64,000 nucleotides of DNA from Photobacterium arenosum (GTDB taxonomy: Bacteria > Pseudomonadota > Gammaproteobacteria > Enterobacterales > Vibrionaceae): the NCBI RefSeq assembly GCF_014841115.1, contig NZ_JACYTP010000010.1, positions 124,001 through 188,000 of the forward strand. The letters run 5' to 3'. The position numbers and the translations under genes are program-made. The notes beneath the pieces were generated by a model. It searched no databases. It was not told where the DNA came from and saw only the letters and a program-made list of their open reading frames with translations. This document shows, piece by piece, positions 34,684 through 44,936 of the stretch. How positions within the stretch are numbered: position 1 is the first letter of the stretch; every line of letters begins with the position of its first letter.

Positions 34684-35730
34684 TTACGATTGATGGTGTG
34701 GATCGAAAGCATCACGCACCGCCTCGCCGATAAAAACCAGCAGGCTCAGCATGATAGAAAGCACAACAAACGCAGACAACCCCAGCCAGGGTGCCTGCAG
34801 GTTGGTTTTACCCTGAGCAAGCAATTCACCGAGTGACGGTGAACCCACAGGCAGGCCGAATCCCAAAAAGTCCAGTGATGTCAGTGTGGTCACTGATCCA
34901 CTGAGGATAAAGGGCATCATTGTCAGTGAGGCCACCATTGCATTTGGCAGCATATGGCGGAGCATAATTCGCCTGTCATTCACGCCCAACGCCTGCGCTG
35001 CACGCACATAATCCAGGTTCCGGCAGCGGAGAAATTCCGCCCGCACAACTCCCACCAGCCCCATCCAGCTAAACAGCACCATAATGCCCAGCAACCACCA
35101 GAAGTTAGGTTCAACGAAACTGGACAGGATTATCAGCAAAAACAAAGTCGGCATGCCTGACCAGACTTCAATGAAACGTTGGCCAAACAGATCCAGCCAG
35201 CCACCATAGTAACCCTGCCCGGCTCCGACCATGACACCGACAATGGTTGAGATCACCGTCAACGCAAAACCAAATAGTACGGATATCCGAAAACCGTAAA
35301 TGATGCGAGCAAGCACATCGCGGCCTTTATCATCTGTCCCCAGCCAGTTCATATTGTCCGGTGCAGAAGGAGCAGGACCCGATAAGTTGTAGTTAATCGT
35401 GTCATAGCTGAAATGGATCAGTGGCCAGATCATATAGCCGTCTTCGTTGATCAGATCCTGCACATACGGATCGGTATAGTCGGCTTCTGTGGCGAACTCA
35501 CCGCCAAATTGCGTTTCGGCATACTGCTCGGTTATCGGAAAATACCAGTCACCTTTGAAGCTGACGAACAAAGGTTTATCGTTGGCTATCACTTCTGCAA
35601 ACAGGCTGACAATAAAAAGAACGGCGAACAACCACATTGACCAGTAGCCGCGTCTGTGCGCTTTAAACCGAGCCCAGCGCTCTTTTGTCAGTGGATTGAA
35701 GGTAAACATGGTTGTGAATGTCTTTCTCAT
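34684..35730 (-). CDS. yejE: Oligopeptide ABC transporter permease YejE
   Basis: A 348-residue inner-membrane permease. The N-terminal stretch RWARFKAHRRGYWSMWLFAV and the periplasmic part with GDWYFPITEQY match YejE from memory. The permease signature is EAA-like (EFLRCRNLDYVRAAQALGV). About six membrane helices. Starts four bases after the yejB stop (ATG 35730), consistent with tight coupling. Confidence 0.92.
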   Translation of the reverse strand: MRKTFTTMFTFNPLTKERWARFKAHRRGYWSMWLFAVLFIVSLFAEVIANDKPLFVSFKGDWYFPITEQYAETQFGGEFATEADYTDPYVQDLINEDGYMIWPLIHFSYDTINYNLSGPAPSAPDNMNWLGTDDKGRDVLARIIYGFRISVLFGFALTVISTIVGVMVGAGQGYYGGWLDLFGQRFIEVWSGMPTLFLLIILSSFVEPNFWWLLGIMVLFSWMGLVGVVRAEFLRCRNLDYVRAAQALGVNDRRIMLRHMLPNAMVASLTMMPFILSGSVTTLTSLDFLGFGLPVGSPSLGELLAQGKTNLQAPWLGLSAFVVLSIMLSLLVFIGEAVRDAFDPHHQS

Positions 35731-35734
35731 TATA

Positions 35735-36832
35735 TTACCTGGCCTCAAAATCAATACGTGGATCGACCAGGGTATAAGTCAGGTCAGAGATGATATTCAG
35801 AATAAGTCCCAGCAATGTCATGATGTAAAGCGAACTGAATACCACAGGGTAATCACGCTGAATCGTAGATTCAAAACCCAGCAAACCAATTCCCTCCAGC
35901 GAAAACATCACTTCAATGAGCATTGAACCGGTAAAGAAAATACTGATAAAAGCGCTGGGAAAGCCGGCAATAATAATCAGCATCGCATTACGAAATACAT
36001 GTTTATATAAGATGCTCTGATCATCGAGGCCTTTCGCACGGGCGGTGACAACGTACTGCTTGTTGATCTCATCCAGAAACGAGTTTTTGGTCAGCATAGT
36101 CAGCGTCGCGAAACCACCAATGACCATGGCAAAGATGGGCAGTGCAAGGTGCCAGAAGTAATCACCGACTTGCTGATACCAGGTCATCTGATCAAAATCA
36201 GTCGAGAACAATCCACGTAACGGAAACCAGCTGAAATAATTACCGCTGGCAAAGAAAATAATCAACACAATGGCGAACAGGAAACCGGGAATCGCATATC
36301 CGGCTATTACTAACGCGCTGCTCCAGATATCAAAACGACTACCATGATTCACCGCTTTCGCAATCCCCAGAGGAATAGAGACGAAATAAATGATCAAGGT
36401 GCTCCACAGTCCAAGCGAAATCGACACCGGCAGCCGTTCAATAATCAGATCAATCACATTGCCGCCACGAAAAAGGCTTTCGCCAAAATTGAAAGTGACA
36501 TAGTTTTTTAGCATGTCGACATAGCGTTCCCAGATCGGTTTATCAAAACCAAACTGCTTACGTATTTCTGCCACCACTTCCGGGTCCAGCCCGCGGGAGC
36601 CACGGTAGCCGCTTCCACCATTGCCGTTTTGCTGCGAACCTTCCGACTGCTGCACTTCCTGCCCGCCGCCGGTAAAGCGCTCCATAATGCCGGAAGTATG
36701 CCCTTCAAGCTGCGCCACTGCCTGTTCAACAGGCCCGCCCGGTGCAATCTGAATCACGAAAAAGTTAATCGTAATAATCGCCCAGAGCGTTGGGATCACC
36801 AGCAAAAGGCGCCGGATAATATATGCCGTCAT
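35735..36832 (-). CDS. yejB: Oligopeptide ABC transporter permease YejB
   Basis: A 365-residue permease of the DppB/OppB type. It begins [20 protein letters not shown], has a long periplasmic insertion (about 40-75, Gln/Gly/Ser-rich, [20 protein letters not shown]) characteristic of YejB but variable between species, and an EAA loop ([21 protein letters not shown]). It pairs with YejE to form the channel. It lies between yejA and yejE. Confidence 0.93.
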   Translation of the reverse strand: MTAYIIRRLLLVIPTLWAIITINFFVIQIAPGGPVEQAVAQLEGHTSGIMERFTGGGQEVQQSEGSQQNGNGGSGYRGSRGLDPEVVAEIRKQFGFDKPIWERYVDMLKNYVTFNFGESLFRGGNVIDLIIERLPVSISLGLWSTLIIYFVSIPLGIAKAVNHGSRFDIWSSALVIAGYAIPGFLFAIVLIIFFASGNYFSWFPLRGLFSTDFDQMTWYQQVGDYFWHLALPIFAMVIGGFATLTMLTKNSFLDEINKQYVVTARAKGLDDQSILYKHVFRNAMLIIIAGFPSAFISIFFTGSMLIEVMFSLEGIGLLGFESTIQRDYPVVFSSLYIMTLLGLILNIISDLTYTLVDPRIDFEAR

Positions 36833-36859
36833 ACTGCTTTACCTGTTTCCACTTTTCGA

Positions 36860-38686
36860 TTAACGGCGTTTTTCCGGCAACTTGGCCGCCTTGGCCGTAT
36901 CCACCCACCAAGTATCAACACCCAGTGTATACTTAGGTCGGACCGCGGGACGATCAAATTTATCCCAGGTCGCCACACGGAATTTGCTTAAATGCCACTG
37001 AGGAATGACAAAAAAGTTCCACTGCAGCACCCTGTCCAGCGCCGGGCCTAATGCCGCCAGCGCGGCAGGATCTTGCTGGTGCGCTGCAATTTGCTCTGTC
37101 AACGTATCGATAGCCGGGTCCTGAACCCCGGCAGTATTGTAGGTGGAATCCAGGTAGTTACTGTTCCATGCAATCAGCAGGTTCTGTGTTGGGTAAGCAT
37201 TGGCACTGTAACCGGAAGATACCATGTCAAAATCCCGGTCACGCAGGCGCTTGATGTACTGCGTAGTATCAACCGTACGGATTTTCATATCGACACCCAG
37301 TTGCTTCAGGTTTTTCTGCAGCGGAATAGCAATTCGCTCAGAGGTCGGACTGTAGATCAGCAACTCAAAGGCCAGGGGCTCCCCGGTCTTCACATTGGTC
37401 ATGACCTGATTCTTCAGTTCCCACCCAGCAGCCTTTAACAATGCAAACGCTTTACGCGATTGTGCACGAACACGGCCTGAACCGTCAGTGACCGGTGGTT
37501 GGTAAGATTCAGTAAAGACACGCGCGGGGATCTTGTCTTTTAACGGTTCCAGATATTTCAACTCAGCAGGCGTCGGCAGGCCTTTTGCTTCATAAGGGGT
37601 ATTCTGGAAAAAACTGCGGCTACGTGAATACTGGTTATAGAAAAGCGTTTTATTCATCCACTCAAAATCCATGGCGTAATTCAGGGCTTCTCTGACCCGG
37701 ACATCACTGAAAACAGGGCGCTGAGTGTTAAAGACAAATGCCTGCATAGCCTGAGGGATTTGGTGCGGGATTTCTTCCTTCTTTATATAACCGTTATCAA
37801 AATTATTTCCCTCATAGAGGGTGGCCCAGAACTTGGCGACATTCTCCTGACGGAAGTCGTACTCACCGGCTTTGAACGCTTCCAGGGTCACAGTATCGTC
37901 ACGGTAATAGTCGTACCGGATAGTATCGAAATTATGCCGCCCGACATTAACCGGAAGATTGGCCGCCCAGTAATCTTTCACTCGAGAGTAAGTCACACTC
38001 TGACCCGACTGATAACTGGTTACCTTATACGCACTGCTGCCAACCGGGGGCGCATTGAGTGGCTCACTGAGTTTCTTGTCTTGCCAGTAATGTTCCGGTA
38101 AGACGTTCATGCCTTCAACCAGGGAAAATAGTTTTTCCCTATTCGCAACAGACATTTCAATTCGTGCTGTCAGCGGTGAAACCGCCTTCACTGACTTCAC
38201 CTCTTTATAAAACACACGAAATTGAGGCACCCCCTCTGCCATGAACTTATCAAAAGTAAAGGCGACATCTTTTGCTGTAATAGGTTGGCCGTCATGAAAA
38301 CGTGCTTTAGGGTTGATATCAATTTCCATCCAGGAAAAATCGTCGGCATAACGCACTTTTTCTGCGATCAACGGATAATAGCTGTCAATTTCGTCACTCG
38401 CTGGTGCAAAAAGTGTGTCATACATTTCGTCCGCGCCGGCGACCGAAACCCCTCTTGATGCATAGCGGTTAAAACTGTCGTATGTTCCTACTTCCGCATA
38501 GGTGATGGCTCCGCCTTTCGGCGCATCCGGATTAACGTAGTCAAAGTGTTTGAATTCAGGTACGTACTTTGCCGTACCAAACCCCACTAAACTGGTGGTT
38601 TCTATCACCTCTTGCGCCAGCGCACCGGTACTTCCGAGCAATAATCCTGCCATTATTGACAGGCTTACAGTCAATCCATTCTTCAT
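36860..38686 (-). CDS. yejA: Extracellular solute-binding protein YejA
   Basis: A 608-residue periplasmic binding protein of the SBP_bac_5 family. The signal peptide (MKNGLTVSLSIMAGLLLGST, then GALA) is cleaved near residue 24. Features include FDYVNPDAPKGGAITY and VRYADDFSWMEIDINPKARF near the start of the mature domain, then INPDSE-like oligopeptide-binding lobes. It captures peptides for YejBEF. GGAGGGG precedes the ATG. First gene of the operon. Confidence 0.93.
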   Translation of the reverse strand: MKNGLTVSLSIMAGLLLGSTGALAQEVIETTSLVGFGTAKYVPEFKHFDYVNPDAPKGGAITYAEVGTYDSFNRYASRGVSVAGADEMYDTLFAPASDEIDSYYPLIAEKVRYADDFSWMEIDINPKARFHDGQPITAKDVAFTFDKFMAEGVPQFRVFYKEVKSVKAVSPLTARIEMSVANREKLFSLVEGMNVLPEHYWQDKKLSEPLNAPPVGSSAYKVTSYQSGQSVTYSRVKDYWAANLPVNVGRHNFDTIRYDYYRDDTVTLEAFKAGEYDFRQENVAKFWATLYEGNNFDNGYIKKEEIPHQIPQAMQAFVFNTQRPVFSDVRVREALNYAMDFEWMNKTLFYNQYSRSRSFFQNTPYEAKGLPTPAELKYLEPLKDKIPARVFTESYQPPVTDGSGRVRAQSRKAFALLKAAGWELKNQVMTNVKTGEPLAFELLIYSPTSERIAIPLQKNLKQLGVDMKIRTVDTTQYIKRLRDRDFDMVSSGYSANAYPTQNLLIAWNSNYLDSTYNTAGVQDPAIDTLTEQIAAHQQDPAALAALGPALDRVLQWNFFVIPQWHLSKFRVATWDKFDRPAVRPKYTLGVDTWWVDTAKAAKLPEKRR

Positions 38687-39064
38687 ATCCCCTCCAAGGC
38701 AACTTCACCTAACAACTCAGTCGACGCCAGAAAATCGTTCTTTTTCATTATTGTAAGAGTTATCAATGACGAACACTGACATGTAACACAAATATATACC
38801 ATAAGAAAATACGCCGCCTGAATCGCTGGGCATATCATCAAGAAATTTGTTGAACCGCCCGGCGGGATGCAACACCTTGTCACAATCAGTTAACAGACAT
38901 TTTCTGTATTTTTATTGAGCAATCATCCAGTTCCTGCCTGAATCAATGGGTTAAAAGCCAACGAATACTCATTAAATTACTCAGATCTATGTTCTGATAG
39001 TTGTAAGTAGTGCTATACTCCCCACCCTGACATGTGACAACAATTGTTCATATAGAGAAAAACA
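38687..39064. other. Intergenic region between yejA and fusA with both promoters
   Basis: No gene. TATACT at 39014-39019 is a good -10 for the EF-G gene, with a poor -35 (GTTCTG, 38991-38996), giving a leader of about 40 bases. The left half is the yejA leader; I could not fix its promoter. Confidence 0.5.
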
Positions 39065-41152
39065 ATGGCAGATCTATCTAAATACAGAAACATTGGTATT
39101 TTCGCGCACGTAGATGCGGGTAAAACCACTACCACTGAGCGTATCCTGAAGCTGACCGGTAAAATCCACCGTACGGGTGAAGTACACGACGGTGCTTCTA
39201 CCATGGACTTCATGGATCAGGAAGCAGAGCGTGGTATCACCATCCAGTCAGCTGCGACTACCTGTTTCTGGAAAGACCACCGTTTTAACGTTATCGATAC
39301 TCCGGGACACGTTGACTTCACCGTTGAAGTTTACCGTTCTCTGAAAGTACTTGACGGTGGTGTAGGTGTATTCTGTGGTTCAGGTGGTGTTGAGCCTCAG
39401 TCTGAAACTAACTGGCGTTACGCGAACGAATCAGAAGTATCTCGTCTGATCTTCGTTAACAAACTGGACCGTATGGGCGCAGACTTCTTCAGCGTTGTTG
39501 AGCAAGTGAAGAAAGTTCTGGGCGCTAACCCTCTGGTTATGACCCTGCCTATCGGCCGCGAAGACGATTTCGTTGGTGTTGTTGACGTTCTGACTCGCCA
39601 GGCATACGTGTGGGACGATTCAGGTCAGCCAGAAAACTACGAAGTTCAAGATATCCCAGCGGATATGGTTGATGACGTAGAAGCTTACCGCGAAGAGCTG
39701 ATCGAGACTGCCGTTGAGCAAGACGACGACCTGATGGAAGCTTACATGGAAGGTGAAGAGCCTTCTATCGAAGACCTGAAACGTTGTATCCGTAAAGGTA
39801 CCCGTGAGCTGGCCTTCTTCCCAACTTACTGTGGTTCTGCGTTCAAGAACAAAGGTATGCAGCTTCTGCTTGACGCCGTTGTTGACTACCTGCCAAACCC
39901 AACAGAAGTTGAGCCTCAGGATCTGACTGATCCAGAAACTGGTGAAGCAACTGGTAAAGTTGCTACCGTTTCTGTTGACGAACCATTCCGTGCGCTTGCG
40001 TTTAAGATCATGGATGACCGTTTCGGCGCCCTGACCTTCGTTCGTGTTTACTCTGGTAAGCTGAAGAAGGGTGACACCATTCTGAACTCTGCGACAGGTA
40101 AAACTGAGCGTGTTGGCCGTATGGTGGAAATGCACGCTAACGACCGTAACGAGCTGGATGCTGCGCAAGCAGGTGACATCATCGCTATCGTTGGTATGAA
40201 GAACGTTCAGACTGGTCACACTCTGTGTGATCCTAAGCACGAATGTACTCTGGAACCAATGATCTTCCCAGATCCAGTAATCTCTATCGCTGTTGCTCCT
40301 AAGGACAAAACAGCTTCTGAGAAACTGGGTATCGCACTGGGTAAGATGATCGCAGAAGATCCATCATTCCAGGTTGAAACTGATGAAGATTCTGGCGAAA
40401 CCATCCTGAAAGGTATGGGTGAGCTGCACCTGGACATCAAAGTTGACATCCTGAAGCGTACTCACGGTGTTGAACTGACTGTAGGTGCTCCACAGGTTGC
40501 TTACCGTGAAACTATCACCAAAGCAATCGAAGACAGCTACACGCACAAGAAGCAGTCTGGTGGTTCTGGTCAGTTCGGTAAGATCGATTACCGTATCAAA
40601 CCAGGCGAAGCAAACTCTGGCTTCAAGTTCGTTTCTACCGTTGTTGGTGGTAACGTACCTAAAGAATTCTGGCCTGCAATCGAAAAAGGCTTCGCTGGTA
40701 TGATGAGTACTGGTGTTCTGGCTGGCTTCCCAGTGCTGGACGTTGAAGTTGAGCTGTTCGACGGTGGTTTCCACGCAGTTGACTCCTCTGCTGTAGCGTT
40801 TGAAATTGCTGCACGTGGCGCATTCCGTCAGTCTATGCCTAAAGCTGGTGCTCAGCTGCTTGAGCCTATCATGCACGTTGACGTGTTCACTCCGGAAGAT
40901 CACGTTGGTGATGTTATCGGTGACCTGAACCGTCGTCGCGGCATGATCAAAGATCAGGTTGCTGCTGCAACTGGTGTTCGTATTAAAGCTGACGTACCTC
41001 TGTCTGAGATGTTCGGCTACATCGGTCACCTGCGCACCATGACTTCTGGCCGTGGTCAGTTCTCAATGGAATTCTCTCACTACTCTGCATGCCCAGCGAA
41101 CGTTGCTGAAGCAGTAATCGCAGAAGTGAAAGAGCGTAACGCTAAGAAATAA
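39065..41152 (+). CDS. fusA: Elongation factor G
   Basis: A 695-residue translocation GTPase. G1 [15 protein letters not shown] (15-29), G2 region [12 protein letters not shown]3 DTPGHVDF and G4 [10 protein letters not shown] are all intact, followed by domains II-V; domain IV begins near [11 protein letters not shown] to [10 protein letters not shown]. It is alone, not in a str operon with rpsL, rpsG and tuf, which suggests the second EF-G gene (fusA2-like) known from vibrios. Codon use is strongly biased to CGT, GGT, GTT and CTG, unlike the neighbours, indicating high expression. It has its own terminator. Confidence 0.95.
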   Translation: MADLSKYRNIGIFAHVDAGKTTTTERILKLTGKIHRTGEVHDGASTMDFMDQEAERGITIQSAATTCFWKDHRFNVIDTPGHVDFTVEVYRSLKVLDGGVGVFCGSGGVEPQSETNWRYANESEVSRLIFVNKLDRMGADFFSVVEQVKKVLGANPLVMTLPIGREDDFVGVVDVLTRQAYVWDDSGQPENYEVQDIPADMVDDVEAYREELIETAVEQDDDLMEAYMEGEEPSIEDLKRCIRKGTRELAFFPTYCGSAFKNKGMQLLLDAVVDYLPNPTEVEPQDLTDPETGEATGKVATVSVDEPFRALAFKIMDDRFGALTFVRVYSGKLKKGDTILNSATGKTERVGRMVEMHANDRNELDAAQAGDIIAIVGMKNVQTGHTLCDPKHECTLEPMIFPDPVISIAVAPKDKTASEKLGIALGKMIAEDPSFQVETDEDSGETILKGMGELHLDIKVDILKRTHGVELTVGAPQVAYRETITKAIEDSYTHKKQSGGSGQFGKIDYRIKPGEANSGFKFVSTVVGGNVPKEFWPAIEKGFAGMMSTGVLAGFPVLDVEVELFDGGFHAVDSSAVAFEIAARGAFRQSMPKAGAQLLEPIMHVDVFTPEDHVGDVIGDLNRRRGMIKDQVAAATGVRIKADVPLSEMFGYIGHLRTMTSGRGQFSMEFSHYSACPANVAEAVIAEVKERNAKK

Positions 41153-41176
41153 TTTATTTTCTTAACGTAACGACAA

Positions 41177-41206
41177 GTAACCCCAGCTCAGGCTGGGGTT
41201 ATTTTT
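41177..41206 (+). terminator. EF-G terminator
   Basis: AACCCCAGC TCAG GCTGGGGTT (nine-base stem, tetraloop) followed by ATTTTTT, 26 bases past the stop. Confidence 0.93.
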
Positions 41207-41258
41207 TAGTGCTGTAACAACAAATACGCCATCCCCATCCCCATCCCCTGCCTGTGAT

Positions 41259-42041
41259 TTACTCACTGCATTCACGCAAAAAACGCATTAAACCGTATTC
41301 CTGTAACCACACCAGCTGTTCCGGTTGTTTCACCAGGAAACGTCCGCTGTAGTTAATGCCATTGGCAAAAAGCCCCTGAACATTATTGACGGTACGAGGC
41401 AGTATCAGCAGCCAACGCTCAGTCAGAAGGATATTATGTGGCTTACACGCATTGCCCGTCTCATTATAGAGCGACAAAGCTTTCAACCCCTTCAGATAGG
41501 CGTCGTACAGCTCGTCAGTGGTCATAGCTTCAACCAGATACAACCAATGGACAAATGGCAGCTTTCCACCCGAGATAACTTTTTCCAGTGGAATATCACT
41601 TCGTACCAACTGCATGTGACGGTGCGACTGGCTCGCTCCGGCTAACGGCCCACTGTTATAAAAACCGAGCACATCTGAGTGTGTAAATCCCCCCAGCCAT
41701 GCATGCCAGTCTTCCCAGCTTAGAGGTGACTCCTGAGGCACAAAATCTTTTGAGCAAATCAGTAAGTGTGGCGAGATAACAGGAAACTTATTGAGAAGGC
41801 ACACATGATGCTCCCCTGCTTCACACACATACATTGACTTTTCGTAGGGCAGAAAGGGATTAGAGGTATGTTTAGCCGTCAGATTCAGTAACTTCTTGCC
41901 CGCATTTTCTGTCACCAGATGGCCAAGATAACGTACACCCTGTTCTTCAATCTGCTCCGCTTCTGTGGCGATTGGCATAAGACTACCTTCTGCCAGTGCC
42001 TTTGCAGCTACCTGATCCGCAAGTTTCCAGTTCATATCCAT
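41259..42041 (-). CDS. ATP adenylyltransferase/Ap4A phosphorylase-like protein (HIT superfamily)
   Basis: A 260-residue enzyme resembling fungal-type Ap4A phosphorylases. The nucleophile-type motif is SGPLAGASQSHRHMQLV, with His140, His142 and Gln144 in H-x-H-x-Q arrangement. NPFLPYEKSMYV and HNILLTERWLLILPR are other family-like blocks. The reaction would be phosphorolysis of diadenosine tetraphosphate to ADP and ATP, a stress nucleotide scavenger. Bacterial copies are less common than ApaH hydrolases. Start is 42041 or 42035. Confidence 0.75.
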   Translation of the reverse strand: MDMNWKLADQVAAKALAEGSLMPIATEAEQIEEQGVRYLGHLVTENAGKKLLNLTAKHTSNPFLPYEKSMYVCEAGEHHVCLLNKFPVISPHLLICSKDFVPQESPLSWEDWHAWLGGFTHSDVLGFYNSGPLAGASQSHRHMQLVRSDIPLEKVISGGKLPFVHWLYLVEAMTTDELYDAYLKGLKALSLYNETGNACKPHNILLTERWLLILPRTVNNVQGLFANGINYSGRFLVKQPEQLVWLQEYGLMRFLRECSE

Positions 42042-42374
42042 ATCCCATCTTTTTTAACCAAGATACTCTAACTTGGCATGCGTGTCATAGGAGAAAAGCG
42101 TGTATAAAAAAGTTTACGTTTTGGCGGATTTTGTCTTTTTAAGAAAACAGGCCCAAGCCTAGCACCAGAAAAGGAAAGTCGGTAAGATTCGCTCAACTTT
42201 TTGAGGATACGTCACTAGCTGCTTACTCTGTGTCAACAGATCACTACTCCTGCAGATAGGTTATTTCAGCGTTCGGTCAAACCTGAAACTACACCTGACG
42301 ATATCGGTCTTGTTCGGTCAAACAAATCGTTAGCATCCTCAAAGCAATGTCGCTAATACGATATTGAGCTCCAC
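42042..42374. other. Intergenic region with GTTCGGTCA repeats
   Basis: No gene. GTTCGGTCAAAC occurs at 42271-42282 and at 42312-42323, spaced 41 bases. The nine-base core recurs at 44009-44017. Function unknown. Confidence 0.5.
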
Positions 42375-42409
42375 AAAAAAAGGCGCTTCCAATAGGAAGC
42401 GCCTTTTTG
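42375..42409. terminator. Bidirectional terminator
   Basis: GGCGCTTCC AATA GGAAGCGCC with A7 before and T5 after. It ends the aromatic permease transcript on the reverse strand and any rightward transcript. Confidence 0.9.
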
Positions 42410-42430
42410 CATCTTGTCGTAACTCACTGA

Positions 42431-43606
42431 TTAAATCAGTTCAGCCATTAATAAAAAACAACCAAACAGAAAGCTCAGCGCCAACGCCATCACTCCGCCG
42501 CCCGCCTGATACACAGCTTCATTACCCTCTTTTACTGTCGCCTTATCGCCATCCTTTCTGACTTTGACTGTCATTGCCATCGGGACAAAAATAGCCAGGA
42601 ACACCAGAATGATGCCAGCATAGCTCAACACTGACAGGAATTGATTCGCCGCCAGAATCGCACCCAGCATAGGCAAAATAAAGGTCAGTACATACGTGAC
42701 TGCCCGATTCTGGCGAAAGGCATCCGCATTCTGATCAAACAGAGCCATTGCCACACCCAGAAAAGAGGTCAACAGCGCCAGACCGGTAAAGACAGACAGG
42801 ATCAGCTGCATACTGCCGTGATTCACACTCAGTGCAGCAATCAGCTCAGAAACATTCGCAAAGCCCACCAGTTGCTCAGGTGACAGATTACCAACAGCCG
42901 CATAAAGCCAGAACAGGTAGCAAAATAATGGGATGACAGAGCCTGCAATCACCATATTTCTCAGCTGTTTTTGAGTGGCTTCAGGGTTATAAGTCACCAG
43001 TGACGGGATAACCACCATAAAACCGAAGCTGGTAAACAGCACAGAGCTGGTTTTGATAAGCGCAACTTTGTTATCGCTGCCAACCGATGCCAGGTTGTCA
43101 GGATTGATGCCTGGTACCAGAGTCACCAGAGTCATAGCCAGCATAATCACCATTGCCGCAAACAGCAGCCGGTTCAGCCGGTCAATCACGCCGGTTCCTG
43201 CTGCAACTACAACACCCGCCACCACGGTAAACGCAATTTGTGCCTGCGTGGCACTTAATACCACTCCAAGGCTGTCTGTCAGCTTTTTAAGCAGATCGCC
43301 AGCACCGATAATATAGGCCATCAGCAAACACACAAGCAGCGCGTACAGCAAGCCATTTGTGACCAGCTGGCCACCTTTACCCAATGTTTTACGGGCAATG
43401 GAATTCATGCCCAGGCCACCACCAGACTTGATACTGGCTTCAAGCAACAGCAGCGCCGCGTAGGTTGTACCTACCCAGATAAGTAGCATTAACAGGGTGC
43501 CCCACAGCAGGCCAAACTGGGCCAACACCATAGGAATAGCAAGCATACCTGCACCCAGTGCTGTACCTGCAATAATCAGGGAACTGCCTAACAATTTCAT
43601 ATTCAC
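42431..43606 (-). CDS. Aromatic amino acid permease (TyrP/Mtr family)
   Basis: About 391 residues with eleven predicted membrane helices. It begins KLLGSSLIIAGTALGAGMLA, the HAAAP-family signature of tyrosine/tryptophan-specific transporters; GFMVVIPSLVTY and SFLGVAMALFDQ are other family segments. Proton-coupled uptake of tyrosine or tryptophan is expected. The GTG at 43606 has AAGGA with seven-base spacing; the next ATG (43600) is 13 bases away. Which aromatic amino acid is carried cannot be told. Confidence 0.88.
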   Translation of the reverse strand: MNMKLLGSSLIIAGTALGAGMLAIPMVLAQFGLLWGTLLMLLIWVGTTYAALLLLEASIKSGGGLGMNSIARKTLGKGGQLVTNGLLYALLVCLLMAYIIGAGDLLKKLTDSLGVVLSATQAQIAFTVVAGVVVAAGTGVIDRLNRLLFAAMVIMLAMTLVTLVPGINPDNLASVGSDNKVALIKTSSVLFTSFGFMVVIPSLVTYNPEATQKQLRNMVIAGSVIPLFCYLFWLYAAVGNLSPEQLVGFANVSELIAALSVNHGSMQLILSVFTGLALLTSFLGVAMALFDQNADAFRQNRAVTYVLTFILPMLGAILAANQFLSVLSYAGIILVFLAIFVPMAMTVKVRKDGDKATVKEGNEAVYQAGGGVMALALSFLFGCFLLMAELI

Positions 43607-44190
43607 GGAATTTTCCTTCAAGTCCTAACTGCAGCTTATGTAAAAAGCGCACTCAAGCATGTTCTTTATAACCATCTGATTTAATTATATTTAAAGCATT
43701 CTGACACTAATCAGTTGTGTTCTGTATGGGCTAACAATGGCCAAAACATCTAAATCGACGAAAGAATTGAAGGCGATAGGCAGAAAACGGGCGTGAAAAA
43801 GGCAGCAAAGTCAAAGCACAGCGGCTGAGCAAAGCACTTAAAAGGGAAATGCTGAGAATAGCGCCCCTACCCGGCAATAATGCCTGGCCTGGAAGCAAGT
43901 AGTGTAATGTCATTTATCGTACTCCTAACACGATAGAACTTCGGTCATTTCTGATAAAAACCAGCCAAATTAGCTGATATTTCATCTCTTGCCAGGTCAA
44001 GGCAAGGCGTTCGGTCAGGAAGCAAAATAATGAGGTACCGCACAAACTACAACCTGCATTGTTGAAATATTTGATTTTGATCTTGGAAAAAATGGAATAC
44101 AGGTCAAATTACCTGCCTGGGCGAGTATAAGAAGCAGATCAATCTGAGTAAATTTCACCCAGATTGATGAGAAATTCACAGCAAGCAGAT
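43607..44190. other. 584 bases between aromatic permease and sulfur-transporter cluster
   Basis: No convincing gene; short frames of 60-62 codons here look random. It contains a third GTTCGGTCA (44009-44017), within GCGTTCGGTCA that also occurs at 42269. Upstream 100 bases must hold the permease promoter. I see no TyrR box of the TGTAAA-N6-TTTACA kind. Confidence 0.4.
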
Positions 44191-44490
44191 TCAGTCCGCA
44201 CAATAATGCTTATGAAGCATCGCGATGATATCGATAACAGCAGCATTATCGAGCCGATAGTAGATAGTTTGCGCTTCCCGCCTCGTTTTCACAAAACCGG
44301 CCCGGCGCAGCCAGGCCAAATGCTGTGACAGAGAAGACTGAGGGATAGGAAATCGTTCATTCAGCTGAGAAACAGACAATTCTTCTTCCTGAAGTACACA
44401 CAGTATCATCAGCCTGTGCTGGTTGCCCATGGCCTTGAGCAGTTCAACAGCCTGCTCTACATTTGCCTCCATGTTGGAATAATCTCGCAT
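44191..44490 (-). CDS. ArsR-family regulator, probable persulfide sensor
   Basis: A 99-residue winged-helix repressor. Recognition helix region is FPIPQSSLSQHLAWLRRAGF and the wing TRREAQTIYYRL. Cys31 (ILCVL) and Cys97 (HYCAD) are spaced 66 residues, exactly as I recall for the BigR/SqrR type of sulfide-responsive regulators, where the pair forms a di- or tetrasulfide. It is the third gene behind two sulfur-transporter halves, fitting a sulfide/thiosulfate response. Start at 44490 is supported by GAGGG four bases upstream. Confidence 0.82.
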   Translation of the reverse strand: MRDYSNMEANVEQAVELLKAMGNQHRLMILCVLQEEELSVSQLNERFPIPQSSLSQHLAWLRRAGFVKTRREAQTIYYRLDNAAVIDIIAMLHKHYCAD

Positions 44491-44506
44491 TCTACCCTCA
44501 TAATTT

Positions 44507-44932
44507 TCAAGACTTTTTAAGCAGACGGTCGATAGTGCCAGAAAACTGCATCCCCGCCAACATCGCGATAACAAAGCCGAAAATTTTAGCATTGCCTCCC
44601 AGCAGATTACTCACAGCAGGCCCAGGGCAAATACCCACCAAACCCCATCCCAGGCCAAATAAAATAGCGCCTATGATCAAAGGTTTATCGATAGTTTTGT
44701 TGACAGGAATATAAAACTTTTCAGCTATCAGAGGTTTTGAGCGGGGTTTCACCAAAAAGTGATATCCCAGGCCAAAAACGACCAATGCCGCTCCCATAAC
44801 CAAAATTAAACTGGGATCCCACTGTCCTGCTACATCCAGGAAATTTAACACTTTTTCCGGATTGACCATTTGAGAGATCGTTAACCCGGCACCAAACAAC
44901 AAACCGGCGACAAGGGCGATAATCATCTGCAT
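44507..44932 (-). CDS. YeeE/YedE-family sulfur transporter half (PmpB-like, DUF6691)
   Basis: A 141-residue membrane protein with about four hydrophobic helices. It contains GAGLTISQMVNPEKVLNFLD (family signature) and GLGWGLVGICPGPAVSNLLG with the conserved cysteine of the YeeE/YedE (TsuA-like) fold. These transport thiosulfate or related sulfur compounds. The ATG at 44932 comes four bases after the previous stop, with AGGAG at nine-base spacing. Pair partner of the next gene. Confidence 0.85.
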   Translation of the reverse strand: MQMIIALVAGLLFGAGLTISQMVNPEKVLNFLDVAGQWDPSLILVMGAALVVFGLGYHFLVKPRSKPLIAEKFYIPVNKTIDKPLIIGAILFGLGWGLVGICPGPAVSNLLGGNAKIFGFVIAMLAGMQFSGTIDRLLKKS

Positions 44933-44936
44933 ACCA

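Noticed and set aside
39620..41029. Two long reverse-strand frames (about 206 and 221 codons) over the EF-G gene
   Set aside because: Antisense shadows produced by the strong codon bias of EF-G; their composition is not protein-like.
43731..44203. Short reverse-strand ORFs of 60-62 codons
   Set aside because: Random-looking composition without ribosome sites; treated as non-coding.
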